64,000 nt of DNA from the NCBI GenBank assembly GCA_964035545.1, contig OZ037766.1:14373222-14437221 (forward strand), in the 5' to 3' direction. Made by a program: the position numbers and the translations under genes. The stretch comes from Bugula neritina (lineage: Eukaryota; Bryozoa; Gymnolaemata; Cheilostomatida; Bugulidae). Positions 1 through 10,400 of the stretch are shown here, piece by piece; the stretch's first letter is position 1, and each line of letters opens with the position of its first letter. The notes below the pieces were generated by a model. The model was not told where the DNA came from, did no database searches, and worked only from the letters and a program-made list of their open reading frames with translations.

Positions 1-1
1 C

Positions 2-3000
2 GCGACGGAGGCACCCCCTCGACACCCTATTCAGGGACGAGGGGCAGTCCCAACACATCTCCGGGAGTTATACGAAACAGCCAGTGGCGGCTGCGCGAGT
101 AACAGAGAACGCCAAGCTATGGCCAAGTTACTACGCGACTACGGTGATGTGTTCAGCAGCGGAGAGCATGACGTGGGACTGACTGGAATTGTCAGACACG
201 AAATACCGCTGACTGCAGGGACAGTCCCTGTCCGGCAGCCCACGCGCAGGCTGGGGCCGGAGAAAGAGAAGGAGGTTAGCCGACAAGTACGGGATCTTCT
301 GGACCGGGGACTGATAGAGCCCGCCCATAGTGCGTGGAGCTCGCCAGTCGTACTGGTCCGGAAGAAAGACGGCAGTTGGCGGTTCTGTGTGGACTACCGC
401 AAACTCAATAGCGTAACCATACAGGACGCCTACCCTCTACCTCGTATTGACGAGTCATTGGACGCCCTAGCCGGCAGCAAGTACTTCAGTACGTTAGACT
501 TGCTAAGCGGCTATTGGCAGGTTCCTCTGAGTCCCGACGCCCAAGAGAAAGCGGCGTTTATCACACGGGACGGTTTGTGGAAGTGGAAGGTGCTGCCCTT
601 CGGGTTAACCTCCGCCCCAGCCACCTTCCAGAGGCTGATGGAACAAGTCCTTAGCGGACTCCATTGGAAGACACTGCTGGTCTACCTCGATGATGTCATC
701 GTAATCTCTCCAGACTTCGAGACACATGTCAGTCGTCTGCAGGAAGTTTTCGAGAGACTCCGAGGTGCCGGTCTTAAGCTCAAACCTTCCAAGTGCGCTC
801 TATTGCAGCCGGAGGTCAAGTACCTGGGGCACGTTGTCGGTCGAAACGGCGTGGCAACGGATCCCGAGAAGGTACGGGCAGTAGAAGACTGGATCACCCC
901 CCAAGACTTGACCGGACTCCGGGCTTTCTTGGGGCTGGTAGGGTATTACAGGCAATACATACCAGACTTTGCGGGCATAGCCCAGCCGTTAAACCGGCTT
1001 ACCGCAAAGGGAGTGACGTGGCAGTGGACTCCAGTCGAACAAGAAGCGTTCGACCGCCTCAAGGGCTGCCTCCTAACGGCGCCCATCTTGGCCTACCCAG
1101 ACCCCACTCTGGAGTACATCCTAGACACGGACGCCAGTGACCAGAATGTTGGCGCTGTGCTGTCACAAGTGCAGGAAGGCCGAGAAGTAGTAGTAGCCTA
1201 CTACAGCAAGTCTCTCTCTCCCGCTGAACGAAATTACTGCACTACCCGCAAGGAGCTGCTGGCAGTAATCAAGTCAGTGAAGCACTTCAGACCATACCTA
1301 TATGGCAGGAAGTTCCGGCTGCGTACGGATCATGCCTCGCTGATCTGGTTGTGCAGGAGAGCAGAGCCCTCTAGTCAGGTCGCCCGGTGGCTCGAAATCC
1401 TAGCTGAATTCTCGTACCGGATCGAACACCGGCCGGGCAAGAGACACAGCAATGCGGATGGGTTGAGTCGCCGACCTGACGGAGGTTGCAAACAGTGTCT
1501 CAACATCGAGAGGAGGGATGGAGGTCCCCCACGATGCGAGTTGGAGACGCTGGCTCATCACGGAGCACCGTTTGACTGGGATCAAGGTCAACTCAGGCAA
1601 AGAGTTGATGAGTCCCCGGAGGATGTACAAAACCTCCGCGCCAACCCTGTACTGGCCGGTAATGTTCGAGAGCTGAAGAAGCTCCAAGAAGAGCTGCCTG
1701 GAGTCGTGGCAGACATATACCGGGCCAAAAGGGAAGGGCGACGACCCAGCGAGGAACGCACACGACAGGAATGCGCCGAGTTCCGGCTATACTGTCAGCG
1801 TTGGGACTCGCTGCGGATCGGGCAGGATGGGTTGCTAACCATCTCTCTAGCTGCCAGCGGTAGACACCCGGAAAGGAAGAGGGTAGTCTGCCCAACAGCC
1901 ATCCGCCGTGAGTTGATTTGGGATACTCACAAGCAGGCCCACGCAGGGGTCAAGCGAGTGATATCCAAATTACGACTCCGATGGTATTGGCCACAGATGG
2001 AGCGTGACGTCCGGCTCAGAGTCAAACAGTGTGAGATCTGCCAGGCCAGTAAGCATAGCCGCCCCCCTGGTGAAGCAGGACGGCGGAGGCTATATGCTGG
2101 TAGGCCCTGGCAAGTAGTCGCTGTAGACCTGGTCGGACCCATGCCCCTGACCCCCAGAGGCAATAATTGGATCCTAGTACTAACCGACCACTTTACTAGG
2201 TGGGCGGATGCTCTGGCTATCCCAGATGCATCAGCCCCAACAGTGGCCAGGGCACTAGACCAACATGTATTCTGTTATTTTGGGCTTCCCGAACAGATAC
2301 ACTCTGATCAAGGCGCTCAATTCCAGTCTCAACTGATGAGCGACCTTTGCCACCTCTGGGGAGTAAATCAGAGCAGGACCACCCCCTACCACCCTCAAGG
2401 TAACGGGGTGGTGGAGCGCAACAACCGGATGCTAGGTGATGCGCTCCGGAGTCTCCTCCTTGGACGAGGTCAAGAGGAATGGGATACGGTGTTGCCGCAA
2501 GTCATGCGTGCATATCGTAGCACCCCACACACCAGTACTGGTGAGACCCCAAACCTCTTGATGCTCGGGAGAGAGACTCGTGTCCCTGACCATCTCACCT
2601 ATCACGTTCCAGAGCAAGATAACTCGGTTCACGAGTATGCCAGTGAACTAGTGGAACGGATGAAGGCCGCACACGATATACTGCGTCAACAGCAGTGGAA
2701 GGTGCGGCACGAAGATTCCGATGAACCCTCTCTCTATCAAAGGGGAGATAAGGTGTGGATGGTCAATTACCGTAGGCGCCGCGGACAGGCTGATAAGCTG
2801 AAGCCTAAGTTCGTAGGCCCCTACGTGGTCGTCGAGGCTATGCCCAATCATACGTACAAGATCGAGCGCTCAGGACAGGTATCTATCCAGAATGAGTCTC
2901 GCTTGAAACCGTATTGGGCTAGCCCCGGCGGAGTGGGAGAAGCCCCCCCCGTTGTTAGAGCCCAGGAGGCAGACAACAACGCGCGGGCGACGGCGGCATG

Positions 3001-3007
3001 GACCTGA
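2..3007 (+). CDS. Ty3/gypsy retrotransposon Pol, RT-RNase H-integrase (5' partial)
   Basis: The frame is open from the window edge, so the annotated ATG at 119 is not the true start; Gag and protease would lie to the left. Seen in order: reverse transcriptase with its YLDD catalytic box at about 683-694; RNase H starting near the TDAS motif at about 1127-1140 and ending near 1480; the H2C2 zinc-binding region of integrase at about 1930-2050; and the integrase core with Asp at 2126, Asp at 2306 and Glu at 2414, a complete DDE triad. A basic C-terminal segment follows. Known of the family: RT-RH copies the RNA and integrase inserts the DNA. The frame has no internal stop over 3 kb and is much richer in GC than the host genes, so the copy is probably young. 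The C-terminus appears to be cut short by a frame change in a C8 run at 2943-2950. Confidence 0.95.
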   Translation, partial: ATEAPPRHPIQGRGAVPTHLRELYETASGGCASNRERQAMAKLLRDYGDVFSSGEHDVGLTGIVRHEIPLTAGTVPVRQPTRRLGPEKEKEVSRQVRDLLDRGLIEPAHSAWSSPVVLVRKKDGSWRFCVDYRKLNSVTIQDAYPLPRIDESLDALAGSKYFSTLDLLSGYWQVPLSPDAQEKAAFITRDGLWKWKVLPFGLTSAPATFQRLMEQVLSGLHWKTLLVYLDDVIVISPDFETHVSRLQEVFERLRGAGLKLKPSKCALLQPEVKYLGHVVGRNGVATDPEKVRAVEDWITPQDLTGLRAFLGLVGYYRQYIPDFAGIAQPLNRLTAKGVTWQWTPVEQEAFDRLKGCLLTAPILAYPDPTLEYILDTDASDQNVGAVLSQVQEGREVVVAYYSKSLSPAERNYCTTRKELLAVIKSVKHFRPYLYGRKFRLRTDHASLIWLCRRAEPSSQVARWLEILAEFSYRIEHRPGKRHSNADGLSRRPDGGCKQCLNIERRDGGPPRCELETLAHHGAPFDWDQGQLRQRVDESPEDVQNLRANPVLAGNVRELKKLQEELPGVVADIYRAKREGRRPSEERTRQECAEFRLYCQRWDSLRIGQDGLLTISLAASGRHPERKRVVCPTAIRRELIWDTHKQAHAGVKRVISKLRLRWYWPQMERDVRLRVKQCEICQASKHSRPPGEAGRRRLYAGRPWQVVAVDLVGPMPLTPRGNNWILVLTDHFTRWADALAIPDASAPTVARALDQHVFCYFGLPEQIHSDQGAQFQSQLMSDLCHLWGVNQSRTTPYHPQGNGVVERNNRMLGDALRSLLLGRGQEEWDTVLPQVMRAYRSTPHTSTGETPNLLMLGRETRVPDHLTYHVPEQDNSVHEYASELVERMKAAHDILRQQQWKVRHEDSDEPSLYQRGDKVWMVNYRRRRGQADKLKPKFVGPYVVVEAMPNHTYKIERSGQVSIQNESRLKPYWASPGGVGEAPPVVRAQEADNNARATAAWT

Positions 3008-3314
3008 ATACGAAGTGGTCATACCGCGGGAAGAAAACTTGGTGAGAGAGGAGCGGCAGCTTCTACCAACAGAAGCGTGTCCGCCACCGCCAAGTCTAAT
3101 TCCATCACTTCCTGAAACCGAGCCGGTTCCGGAAGTGCAAACCCCCACGGAGGGAGGGGCTCCATCCGGAGAACAAGAAGAGGTGACCGCTGACGGTGAA
3201 GTAGAGACGCCATTAGAGGCCCCTACTAACGAACCGGCAAGCGTGTCACCCCCCCCTAGGAAGGGGACAGCGTACGAGGCAACCCCCCGCATACTTGAAG
3301 GACTTCGTATGTGA
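2952..3314 (+). pseudogene. Displaced C-terminal tail of gypsy Pol in another frame
   Basis: This open frame is offset by +1 from Pol and overlaps its last codons. It has no good ATG at its start; the reading is open upstream through the C8 run. The residues are Arg-rich at first (RGRRRHGPEYEVV), then rich in Pro and Glu. A basic patch followed by an acidic/proline tail is common at the end of Ty3/gypsy Pol proteins. I infer that it was originally continuous with Pol and that the C8 run gained or lost a base, or supports slippage. It could alternatively be a chance open frame in GC-rich DNA. Confidence 0.45.
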
Positions 3315-3567
3315 CTGCGTTAAAAGCGGCACGCATGAAAGTCTAGGGGAAAGCCGTACGAGAAAAGAATCGAGCAAATGTGGGAGTTGTCAACACCACG
3401 GAAATATCAACTTTTACATCGGCGGAAATAGAAATAAAATTCATCCGCCGGGTGCACAAAGTCTTAATCACGCACCCCAACCACGTTGCTCGATCTTTTC
3501 ATACGCTGATGCAGTCAGGAGTAGACGTGTTTCTAAGCAGTAGTTCAAACCATTTCACATATTCAGT

Positions 3568-4380
3568 ATGTCTTACGACAACAGATCGTGGGATTACACT
3601 CGACCCGCTACAACCAGGGTACGGGATAGAACACTTCCCGCTCCGTATCCGGAGGACCATGCTAGTGGTGACCGGCCTGAGCCACTACGCCGCCGTTGGC
3701 GGTGGGTGTCTCCACAAACCGAAGAAGAAATAGAAACAGCCTGGGGGTCCAGAGGACGGACGAGATGCCAGATCTGTGGTGAAGATTGCGCCTCTCACCG
3801 CTCCCTTAAACTACATGTCAATGCCCATCTCCTACTGACCTTCTGCCCCTGCGGGTACAATGATGTGTATCCCTACCCCGTCACCAGACACAGAGCGGCG
3901 GGCTGTTTCCCTGGAGAAAACTATGTGGTCGACGCTAAGCTGTACCCGGAGTTCCTCACATGTATACGACCTCTGGTAAAGAAGGCCATGCTATTAGCCG
4001 TTCTATCCTCGGGGTTCCAACGTGTGTTAGACAACGCCCGCCAACAATCCCCGTTGGTGTCTGACCGCCCTCCAATTACATACACCCCCGAGGAAACTAC
4101 ATATCCAGAAGAAGGAGAGATCTCCCCTACCCCGGCGAAGAGACGGATCAGGTCCCCCAGTCCACCCTTACGCCGCAGACGGACACCGTCCCCAGACCCA
4201 GTACGACTAGCCACAGTAGAAGAACGCCTCCTACGATTACAAGAAGAGTTCACCCAGCTGGCACCAGATCTACTTAACACTACCACAGGACTCTTCCAGC
4301 TAAAGGGATCCGTATGCCGTATGAAACGGAAACTGCGTACATGCCAAGCCAAGCACCGGCGTGCCCAACAAGGACTTTAG
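3568..4380 (+). CDS. Accessory ORF of the gypsy element, zinc finger plus coiled coil
   Basis: This 270-residue frame lies between Pol and the 3' LTR, where errantivirus-like elements carry env, but it has no signal peptide or membrane segment and is not env-like. Residues 65-115 or so contain two Cys/His clusters: CQICGEDC with His-x3-His at about 81-85 (classic C2H2 spacing), then CPCGY with later His and Cys, resembling a second degenerate finger. Residues about 180-215 are Ser/Pro/Arg-rich, including RSPSPPLRRRRTPSPDP, like a nuclear or RNA-binding tail. Residues about 215-265 form a Leu/Glu/Arg heptad-like helix. I recognise no named family. An element-encoded nucleic-acid-binding protein is a reasonable guess only. 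Confidence 0.65.
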   Translation: MSYDNRSWDYTRPATTRVRDRTLPAPYPEDHASGDRPEPLRRRWRWVSPQTEEEIETAWGSRGRTRCQICGEDCASHRSLKLHVNAHLLLTFCPCGYNDVYPYPVTRHRAAGCFPGENYVVDAKLYPEFLTCIRPLVKKAMLLAVLSSGFQRVLDNARQQSPLVSDRPPITYTPEETTYPEEGEISPTPAKRRIRSPSPPLRRRRTPSPDPVRLATVEERLLRLQEEFTQLAPDLLNTTTGLFQLKGSVCRMKRKLRTCQAKHRRAQQGL

Positions 4381-4667
4381 TTAGACTACCCTGAGTACTC
4401 CAACTCCGCCTCTTGGGAGAAGCCAAGATCGTGCAAATGCTTAACTGCTAGACAGGTTATTCCTTGTCTAATACCACAGCTAGCTAGTATTCCTCGTCTA
4501 TCTACAGCTGGCCAATTGTATGCAACGGATCGTTAAATGACTCTGCCTAATATTGTGTCTCTTCCTGTATATTATGTATTATTTTGTCCACTGATGTACG
4601 CAATTACTATTGAATGTTTTTTTTATATATATATATCAGAAAGATGGCTTTCTGCTGGTGGGGGCGG

Positions 4668-4946
4668 TGTGGTGGTTCGTGGAACTACCAGCAGCACGAC
4701 ATGTAGGGTCGCGTAATTGACCCGGAACAATGGATAGCCAATTAGCGTAGTTGATAGTTAGCAGCAATTGTAGTTTCCCGCTGTTAACTCAGTCGAAGCT
4801 AGAGTGTGAAATAGATTAGATGTGTAACTTGTTTGAAATAATGTATCGTGTTTTTATAATGTATAGTTGTGTATAAAATATACTCGTTCACTCGACTTAG
4901 CCTGGTGCAGTTCTATAATAGATAAATAGACTCTCTGGATAGCACA
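4668..4946 (+). repeat. Probable 3' LTR of the gypsy element
   Basis: It begins TGTG directly after the polypurine run and ends CACA, giving the TG...CA ends and short inverted termini expected of an LTR. A TATA-like box (TATAAAATA) sits at about 4871. The right end is uncertain: CA at 4909 is an alternative. No second copy is available for comparison. Confidence 0.45.
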
Positions 4947-4979
4947 TCAACCCTAAATCTGAAAAATATAACAGTACTT

Positions 4980-6640
4980 TACAGGGAATTTACTTATTAC
5001 TATTACTATAACTATAAGTATAAATATAACTATTATTATTAGTATTAGTGTTAGTATTACTATTACCATTAGTATTACTATTACTATTAGTATTAGACTT
5101 AGTGTTAATTCTTAATATTACTATTATTATTACTATTACTAATACTATTAGTATTAGTATAACTATAACATTAACAACTATTACTGAGTATTAGTATAAC
5201 TATAAGTATAATTATAAGTATAAGTATAACTATTATTGATTATTTATAATGATAATGATTAATTCATAGTCATACTCATAATGATAATGATAATCATAAT
5301 CATAGTGATAATCATAATCATAATGATAATGATGATGATTATATTTATAATAATCATAATGATAACGGCAACTTACCCAACTATATTAATATCTATTGCT
5401 ATGATTTAATATATAAACTATAGCAAACACTTGAACTTTTTTAACCTTCGGTGTGATCATGTCAATATAAGTGTTGCTAAATCACAATACAGAGCTTAAA
5501 TTTTACTTTTAGTTTTGCAAATAAATTGTTATTGTTATTGTTATTGTATCAGCACTGCTGCAACATTACTTCGATATCCATGAACTTGAATCGCTGCAGC
5601 ATGTATGAGCGATGAACTTAGACCAATTATCTGAAGAAAGTCTACGATGGTTTTGACAGATGGCTTATTATTGGCGAGAGCCTTATTTACACGAAACATC
5701 TAGTCAAACTTTTCTGCTATCCGAACCAATGATGTCATCAGAGGATAGAGAAAAAAGCTATAACTGTTGTAAATTAATCTGAAAGAGCTCATTAAATATG
5801 ATTTTAATCTTGTGGTTAATGCAGAGCCAGGAAGCTATTTTGATTTTCTAGGTTTTAGCTCATTATTTTTTTTTGACTTTTTGTGATAAATTTTATTCAA
5901 AGGTAAGTTGGGTGTATAACTATAATACAATTTAAATTACCAAGTTTAGGTTTAATAGCTAAATTATAATTGATATTATCAATATTATTATAATTATAAT
6001 TATAGTTATGCACGTACGCCTACCGTACACTTTGACTTGCAGTTACACTTACAGTAAAACTAAATGGTAATTAAATTAGCAATATTAATATTATTAATAT
6101 TATTATTATTAGCAATACTTATAGTTATAGTTATATTATTACTAACAGTAACACTAACAGTAATACTTATACTGATAGTAATACTAATACTAATAGAGTA
6201 ATAGTTATAGTAACAATTTAACTTATAGTTATACTTATACTAATACTTATAGTTATACTATTAGTATTATTATTACTTATAGTTATAGTTATACTAATAC
6301 TTTATTATGTACCTAGTGCTATAATTTAAGTTATAATTTTTTTTAACTTGGTACTTGTAGTTATACCAATACTAATACTAATAGTAATGATAATACCAAT
6401 AGTACTAATAGTAATAGTTATAGTAATAGTCAATAATTTTGAGTTACTGTTAGTCACAATGATAATGAAAATGATAATCATACTAATGATGATACTCATT
6501 CCATAGTCATACACTTTCACTGATGCTGATAGTGATAGTCATAACTCATACTCATACTCTCATAGCATATCATTATCATGGTAATACTAATAGTAATCAG
6601 TTATGTGTACTAATAGTAGTGCTACTACTAATAATGTGGT
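4980..6640. repeat. Degenerate ATN trinucleotide arrays
   Basis: The region is gene-free and consists mostly of runs of TAT/ACT/AGT triplets (4990-5230, 6060-6460) and of TAATGA/TAATCA hexamers (about 5240-5360). Units stay close to a 3-bp phase but vary at one position, so this is not a clean microsatellite. A short stretch at 5390-5960 is ordinary AT-rich sequence. Confidence 0.75.
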
Positions 6641-6664
6641 AAATACTAAAGTTACCCCCCCCCT

Positions 6665-7045
6665 TGTTACACACCACCATAAGAACGCAAATCTAACAGT
6701 AACTATTATAACTAAACATTGTCCCTTTTTCCATTTTTAATTATATACCTGGTTGAGACTTATTTTTGTTTACTCATTTAAACCGACAGTTGGACCGAGT
6801 TCGGCTCGTGGATGCCGACAGACCGAATGTCGGTCGCCGACATGACCAGTATCGGTTACCGACAGGACGAATGTCGGTATACCCGGCCGAACTGCGACCC
6901 GCTGTCGGTCGAAGGTTCTGAAAGCCCTTAGTTCTGCTAATATAAAAGGAAGCCCATTTTCAAGCTTCAGTCACTTGAAGACTGGAGCTTGGACTGGACG
7001 CATCAAGACAACAATAAAGGATACTGTACACACACGATTTCAACA
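6665..7045 (+). mobile_element. Candidate solo LTR with promoter
   Basis: The segment starts TGTTACAC and ends TTCAACA, so it has TGTT...AACA termini, and is flanked on both sides by CCCT (6661-6664 and 7046-7049), a plausible 4-bp target duplication. It contains a TATA box (TATAAAAGG, about 6940), an initiator-like TCAGTC about 25 bp later and an AATAAA polyA signal near 7012. That U3-R order is what an LTR should have. The left flank is a C-run, so the short duplication is weaker evidence than usual. It lies about 430 bp upstream of the MTMR start codon, on the same strand. Confidence 0.5.
6783..6909. repeat. Array of 22-bp palindromic CCGACA...TGTCGG units
   Basis: Three 20-bp imperfect palindromes start at 6815, 6837 and 6859, exactly 22 bp apart. 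Each begins CCGAC and ends TCGGT. Weaker relatives lie on both sides (from 6783 and ending at 6909). The array sits immediately upstream of the TATA box of the candidate LTR, where tandem protein-binding sites would be expected. Confidence 0.8.
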
Positions 7046-7472
7046 CCCTTTCTTGTCTCTTCTATATAAAAGGAGTTATGTTCTTTGCCTGATTTCATTC
7101 AATAACCCACAAACTACTACAATAATCATTCACTTATATTGCAAGCTATTAGTATTTCAAAAGTGTTGGAACCTTGATTGTAAAAGATTTATAATTATGC
7201 TTAAAATTAATATGAGTTACCATAATACCATTTGTTTCTATCTCAGTCAAATTAGTGATCAAGACTAAAGCTAAGGTAGTGAATGTTTGAAAAATTCAAT
7301 GATAGTAATATAGCATTATAATTTTCAAGTTAATAAAATTTAGATTGTGTTTACCTCACTAATAATATTTAGGATCATAAACTAAGTTCACATCAAAGAA
7401 TAAGTATAAAAATATTTTTGTATTGTAATTTAAAGTTAAAGACTAACAATATGAATTAAGATAAAGACTATC

Positions 7473-10400
7473 ATGAGTGTTAAGATGGCCAAGCAAGGAA
7501 AATCAACTTCAAGGTTTTACTTAGATTTTCCTCAGCAAAAAGCTGAGGAAGAAAGTGAAACTGAAACTGATGAATCATTCTCATTAGAAAGCATGGCAAG
7601 TATAAGATTTATATTTTTATCTATATTAAAACACTTTTATGCATTCATATATGTGTGTTTTATTACAATTTTTATGATTTCTCACTTGAATACAAATCTT
7701 GTCAGGTGTCCTATATTGCTTTGTAGCCACATAAAAACTTGTTACTTTTTTATATAAATTTCAAACATTTAACTTTATTTTTGTACTTGAAACTTGTGAC
7801 ATGGCTACTTGCACAGTTCAGGTGCACACTTGTATATTTATGTTTGTAAGTTTATGTTTTATGTTGTAGAATCATGCAAATGAAGCACCTTTGAATGTAG
7901 TTTTACTTGAAGGCGAGCGTACAGTGTATAAAGCTGAAAAAATAATCAAACTACATAATGATACATCTAAAGCTGGAATAACTGGCAATTTATATTGTAC
8001 AAACTTCAGGCTTTCATTTGTTACACATTCAATAGAAGAAGACAGTGATGTATGTTTTAAAAGAATTCTCAGTTTGTTGTTTCTTATGTTGGCAAATTTC
8101 TAAGAATAAGAATTGTATTTTTCAAGCTAACATGAAGTTTTTATAATAATTTGGATATACAGTATGCTGTGTTTTCCCATGTTAACAAATTATATGAGCT
8201 TGCACTTTTTTATTAAAAACATTGAACATGCTGAAATATAGAAAACAACATATAGCATATATAAACGTAAACTTAATTCAATTTTTTGTTTACTTTTACA
8301 TCCAGGAATGCAGCAGCTGCAGACATAAGTTTATTGGGTCAGATGATGTTGTTTTCAGCAACATATCTGCAATCTATCAGGTCTCCAATGATAAAACAAT
8401 TAAAAAGTTGGCTCCCAATAAGAAGTTTGCTAATGCTAAAGGAATACACATTCACACCAAGGTATAGACTTTTAAACTGCAGAACTCTGTAAGTTTTGTT
8501 TAACTTATGATGCCATTCTCAACCTCAATGTCATCTCTACTCAATAAAAGGACTACGAAGTGTTCAGATTGACTACACAGAGACAGTTATGACCTGGTGC
8601 TCTTCCTGACATCACCAATCACCCTATCCAGATATATATACTAATATATAATCACCTGCCACATGCTGAACAGTTATTTTTACTATTTCGTTATGATTTA
8701 TTTGTAGGATGTAGGAATTCGATACTTTAGTTTTGAACTTATAGAAAAGAAGGTGACAAGTCATGTGAGTAACTTCAAAGTTTTATACCTTGATTGAACT
8801 CCATTTGTTGAGCTTTAAAGCTTTGTAATCAATATTTCATGATCTTTGGGAGTTCCAATAATTGTCTACTGTTATAGTTGATGAATGCAATTCAGAAGTT
8901 TGCGTTTCAACAGCGCCATGATCTCTTGTTTGCTCACGTTTTTTCACCATCTGCTGGACCAGCGGTGAATGGTGATAACGAATGTGAAGTAATGGTTGAT
9001 GAGTGGCGGCCGCCTACTTACTCTACAAAGTACGATTGGGACAAGGAGCTACTCAGATGTAAAATCCAGAGCAAGTGGCGAGTTACATCTGTCAACAGTG
9101 GCTTTACTATCTCACCTTTGTAAGCTTCTTATAATTTCCTGTTTGCATTGTTATTCAATGTCTCAGATTAACTTGGCATTTTGTCACCTTGCTTTACTTT
9201 TTTTGTATAGTATAATTTACTGTGTGACTGCAGTATATGCATTTAAAAGTTGGTATTTTCTTATAACCAACTATGCTGTGCAAGCAACTTTTTTCTTATT
9301 TTAGATTATAAAACCTGCTAATTATGTAGTTTTCTCCACAGAAAAAACCATTGTTTGTGTTTTAGTTTTACTGTATCAAGAGAAAAACACAAACTGTAAA
9401 TCTTATAGAAAATAATGTTGCATCTAATGTTTTTACTTTCTAAGCCAATTTGCTATTTGTTTAAGGCTGCCTGAATATTTTATTGTCCCATGCACATTGG
9501 ATGATAAGATGCTGAAACACACGGCTCGGCACGCTAGCAAACTTCCGGTAAGTTCTCTATTTAGTTAGTAGTTCGCTTGTGTTTCATTTTTCCATCTTTA
9601 TGAGATTAGATTCATAATATAATTCTCCCTGTGCTGTGTACCTTTTTGTTAAACTATTGTTATAAACAATTTCAAACAAATATTTTAGAGCTTGATTATG
9701 CTTTATGGAAACATTTTATGTTTTTACGTATTAAGCCAGAAATTTCTTTCTGAGTAACTACATGAAATGCCGTAATTCCAGTGAAAATGTGAGACAATTT
9801 TAAAAAACAGTGAAGAAACCGTATGCTTTATCAAGTTAAAGTTTTTTATAACGGATAAATATGGTAGCTGCTGTAGTATAGAGCTGTAACCTGTATCTTT
9901 CTTATGCCTTAGGTTATGTAATTTGTAATTATGTCAATCACATGTGTCAGCTTTTACCATTTTCTCTCTTTATATAATTACTTACATGCATTCTTGCTAA
10001 GAAATCATATAACTTCCATCACGTGAAATTTATGTATATTTCACAATTTCACTAATACTTATTTGTAAATTGACTTCCTTTTATATTGATCAGGTATTTA
10101 CAGATTTGTTTTCCCAAAGTGTTATGTCTTTATCAAATATTGTTGGTTCCCCCCCCCCCCCAAGATAATTCAGTCGCGCTATATTATAAATTGTATATTT
10201 TTCACAAGTTCAAATTATATGCAATTGCTTTTATAAAGTTTACTTTTGTAATTCAACATCCAGCAATTCTTCATGCATCAAATAATGAGTTAGCCAAGTA
10301 TACACATGCAAGTATACTTGTCTGTGTATATTTGTTATTGCAAATTGTTTTTTTTGCAAAAAATGTGTTCTCTTAGGAGAATAAAACATAGGGACCTTAT

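Larger units (their letters stand above)
1..4946 (+). mobile_element. Ty3/gypsy LTR retrotransposon, 3' part
   Basis: The span covers Pol, the displaced tail, the zinc-finger ORF, an untranslated stretch (4381-4650), a purine-rich run (GGTGGGGGCGG, about 4657-4667) and a probable 3' LTR. The 5' LTR, primer-binding site and Gag lie outside the window, so neither LTR identity nor target duplication can be checked. Base composition switches sharply from GC-rich to AT-rich just after the element. Confidence 0.85.

Noticed and set aside
3295-3733. Two overlapping plus-strand frames (3295-3543 and 3380-3733) inside the gypsy element
   Set aside because: No domain or motif is visible, they overlap each other and the zinc-finger ORF, and GC-rich DNA gives long chance frames.
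5240-5360. CRISPR-like regular spacing in the TAATGA/TAATCA stretch
   Set aside because: No unique spacers; it is a degenerate short-period repeat in animal DNA.
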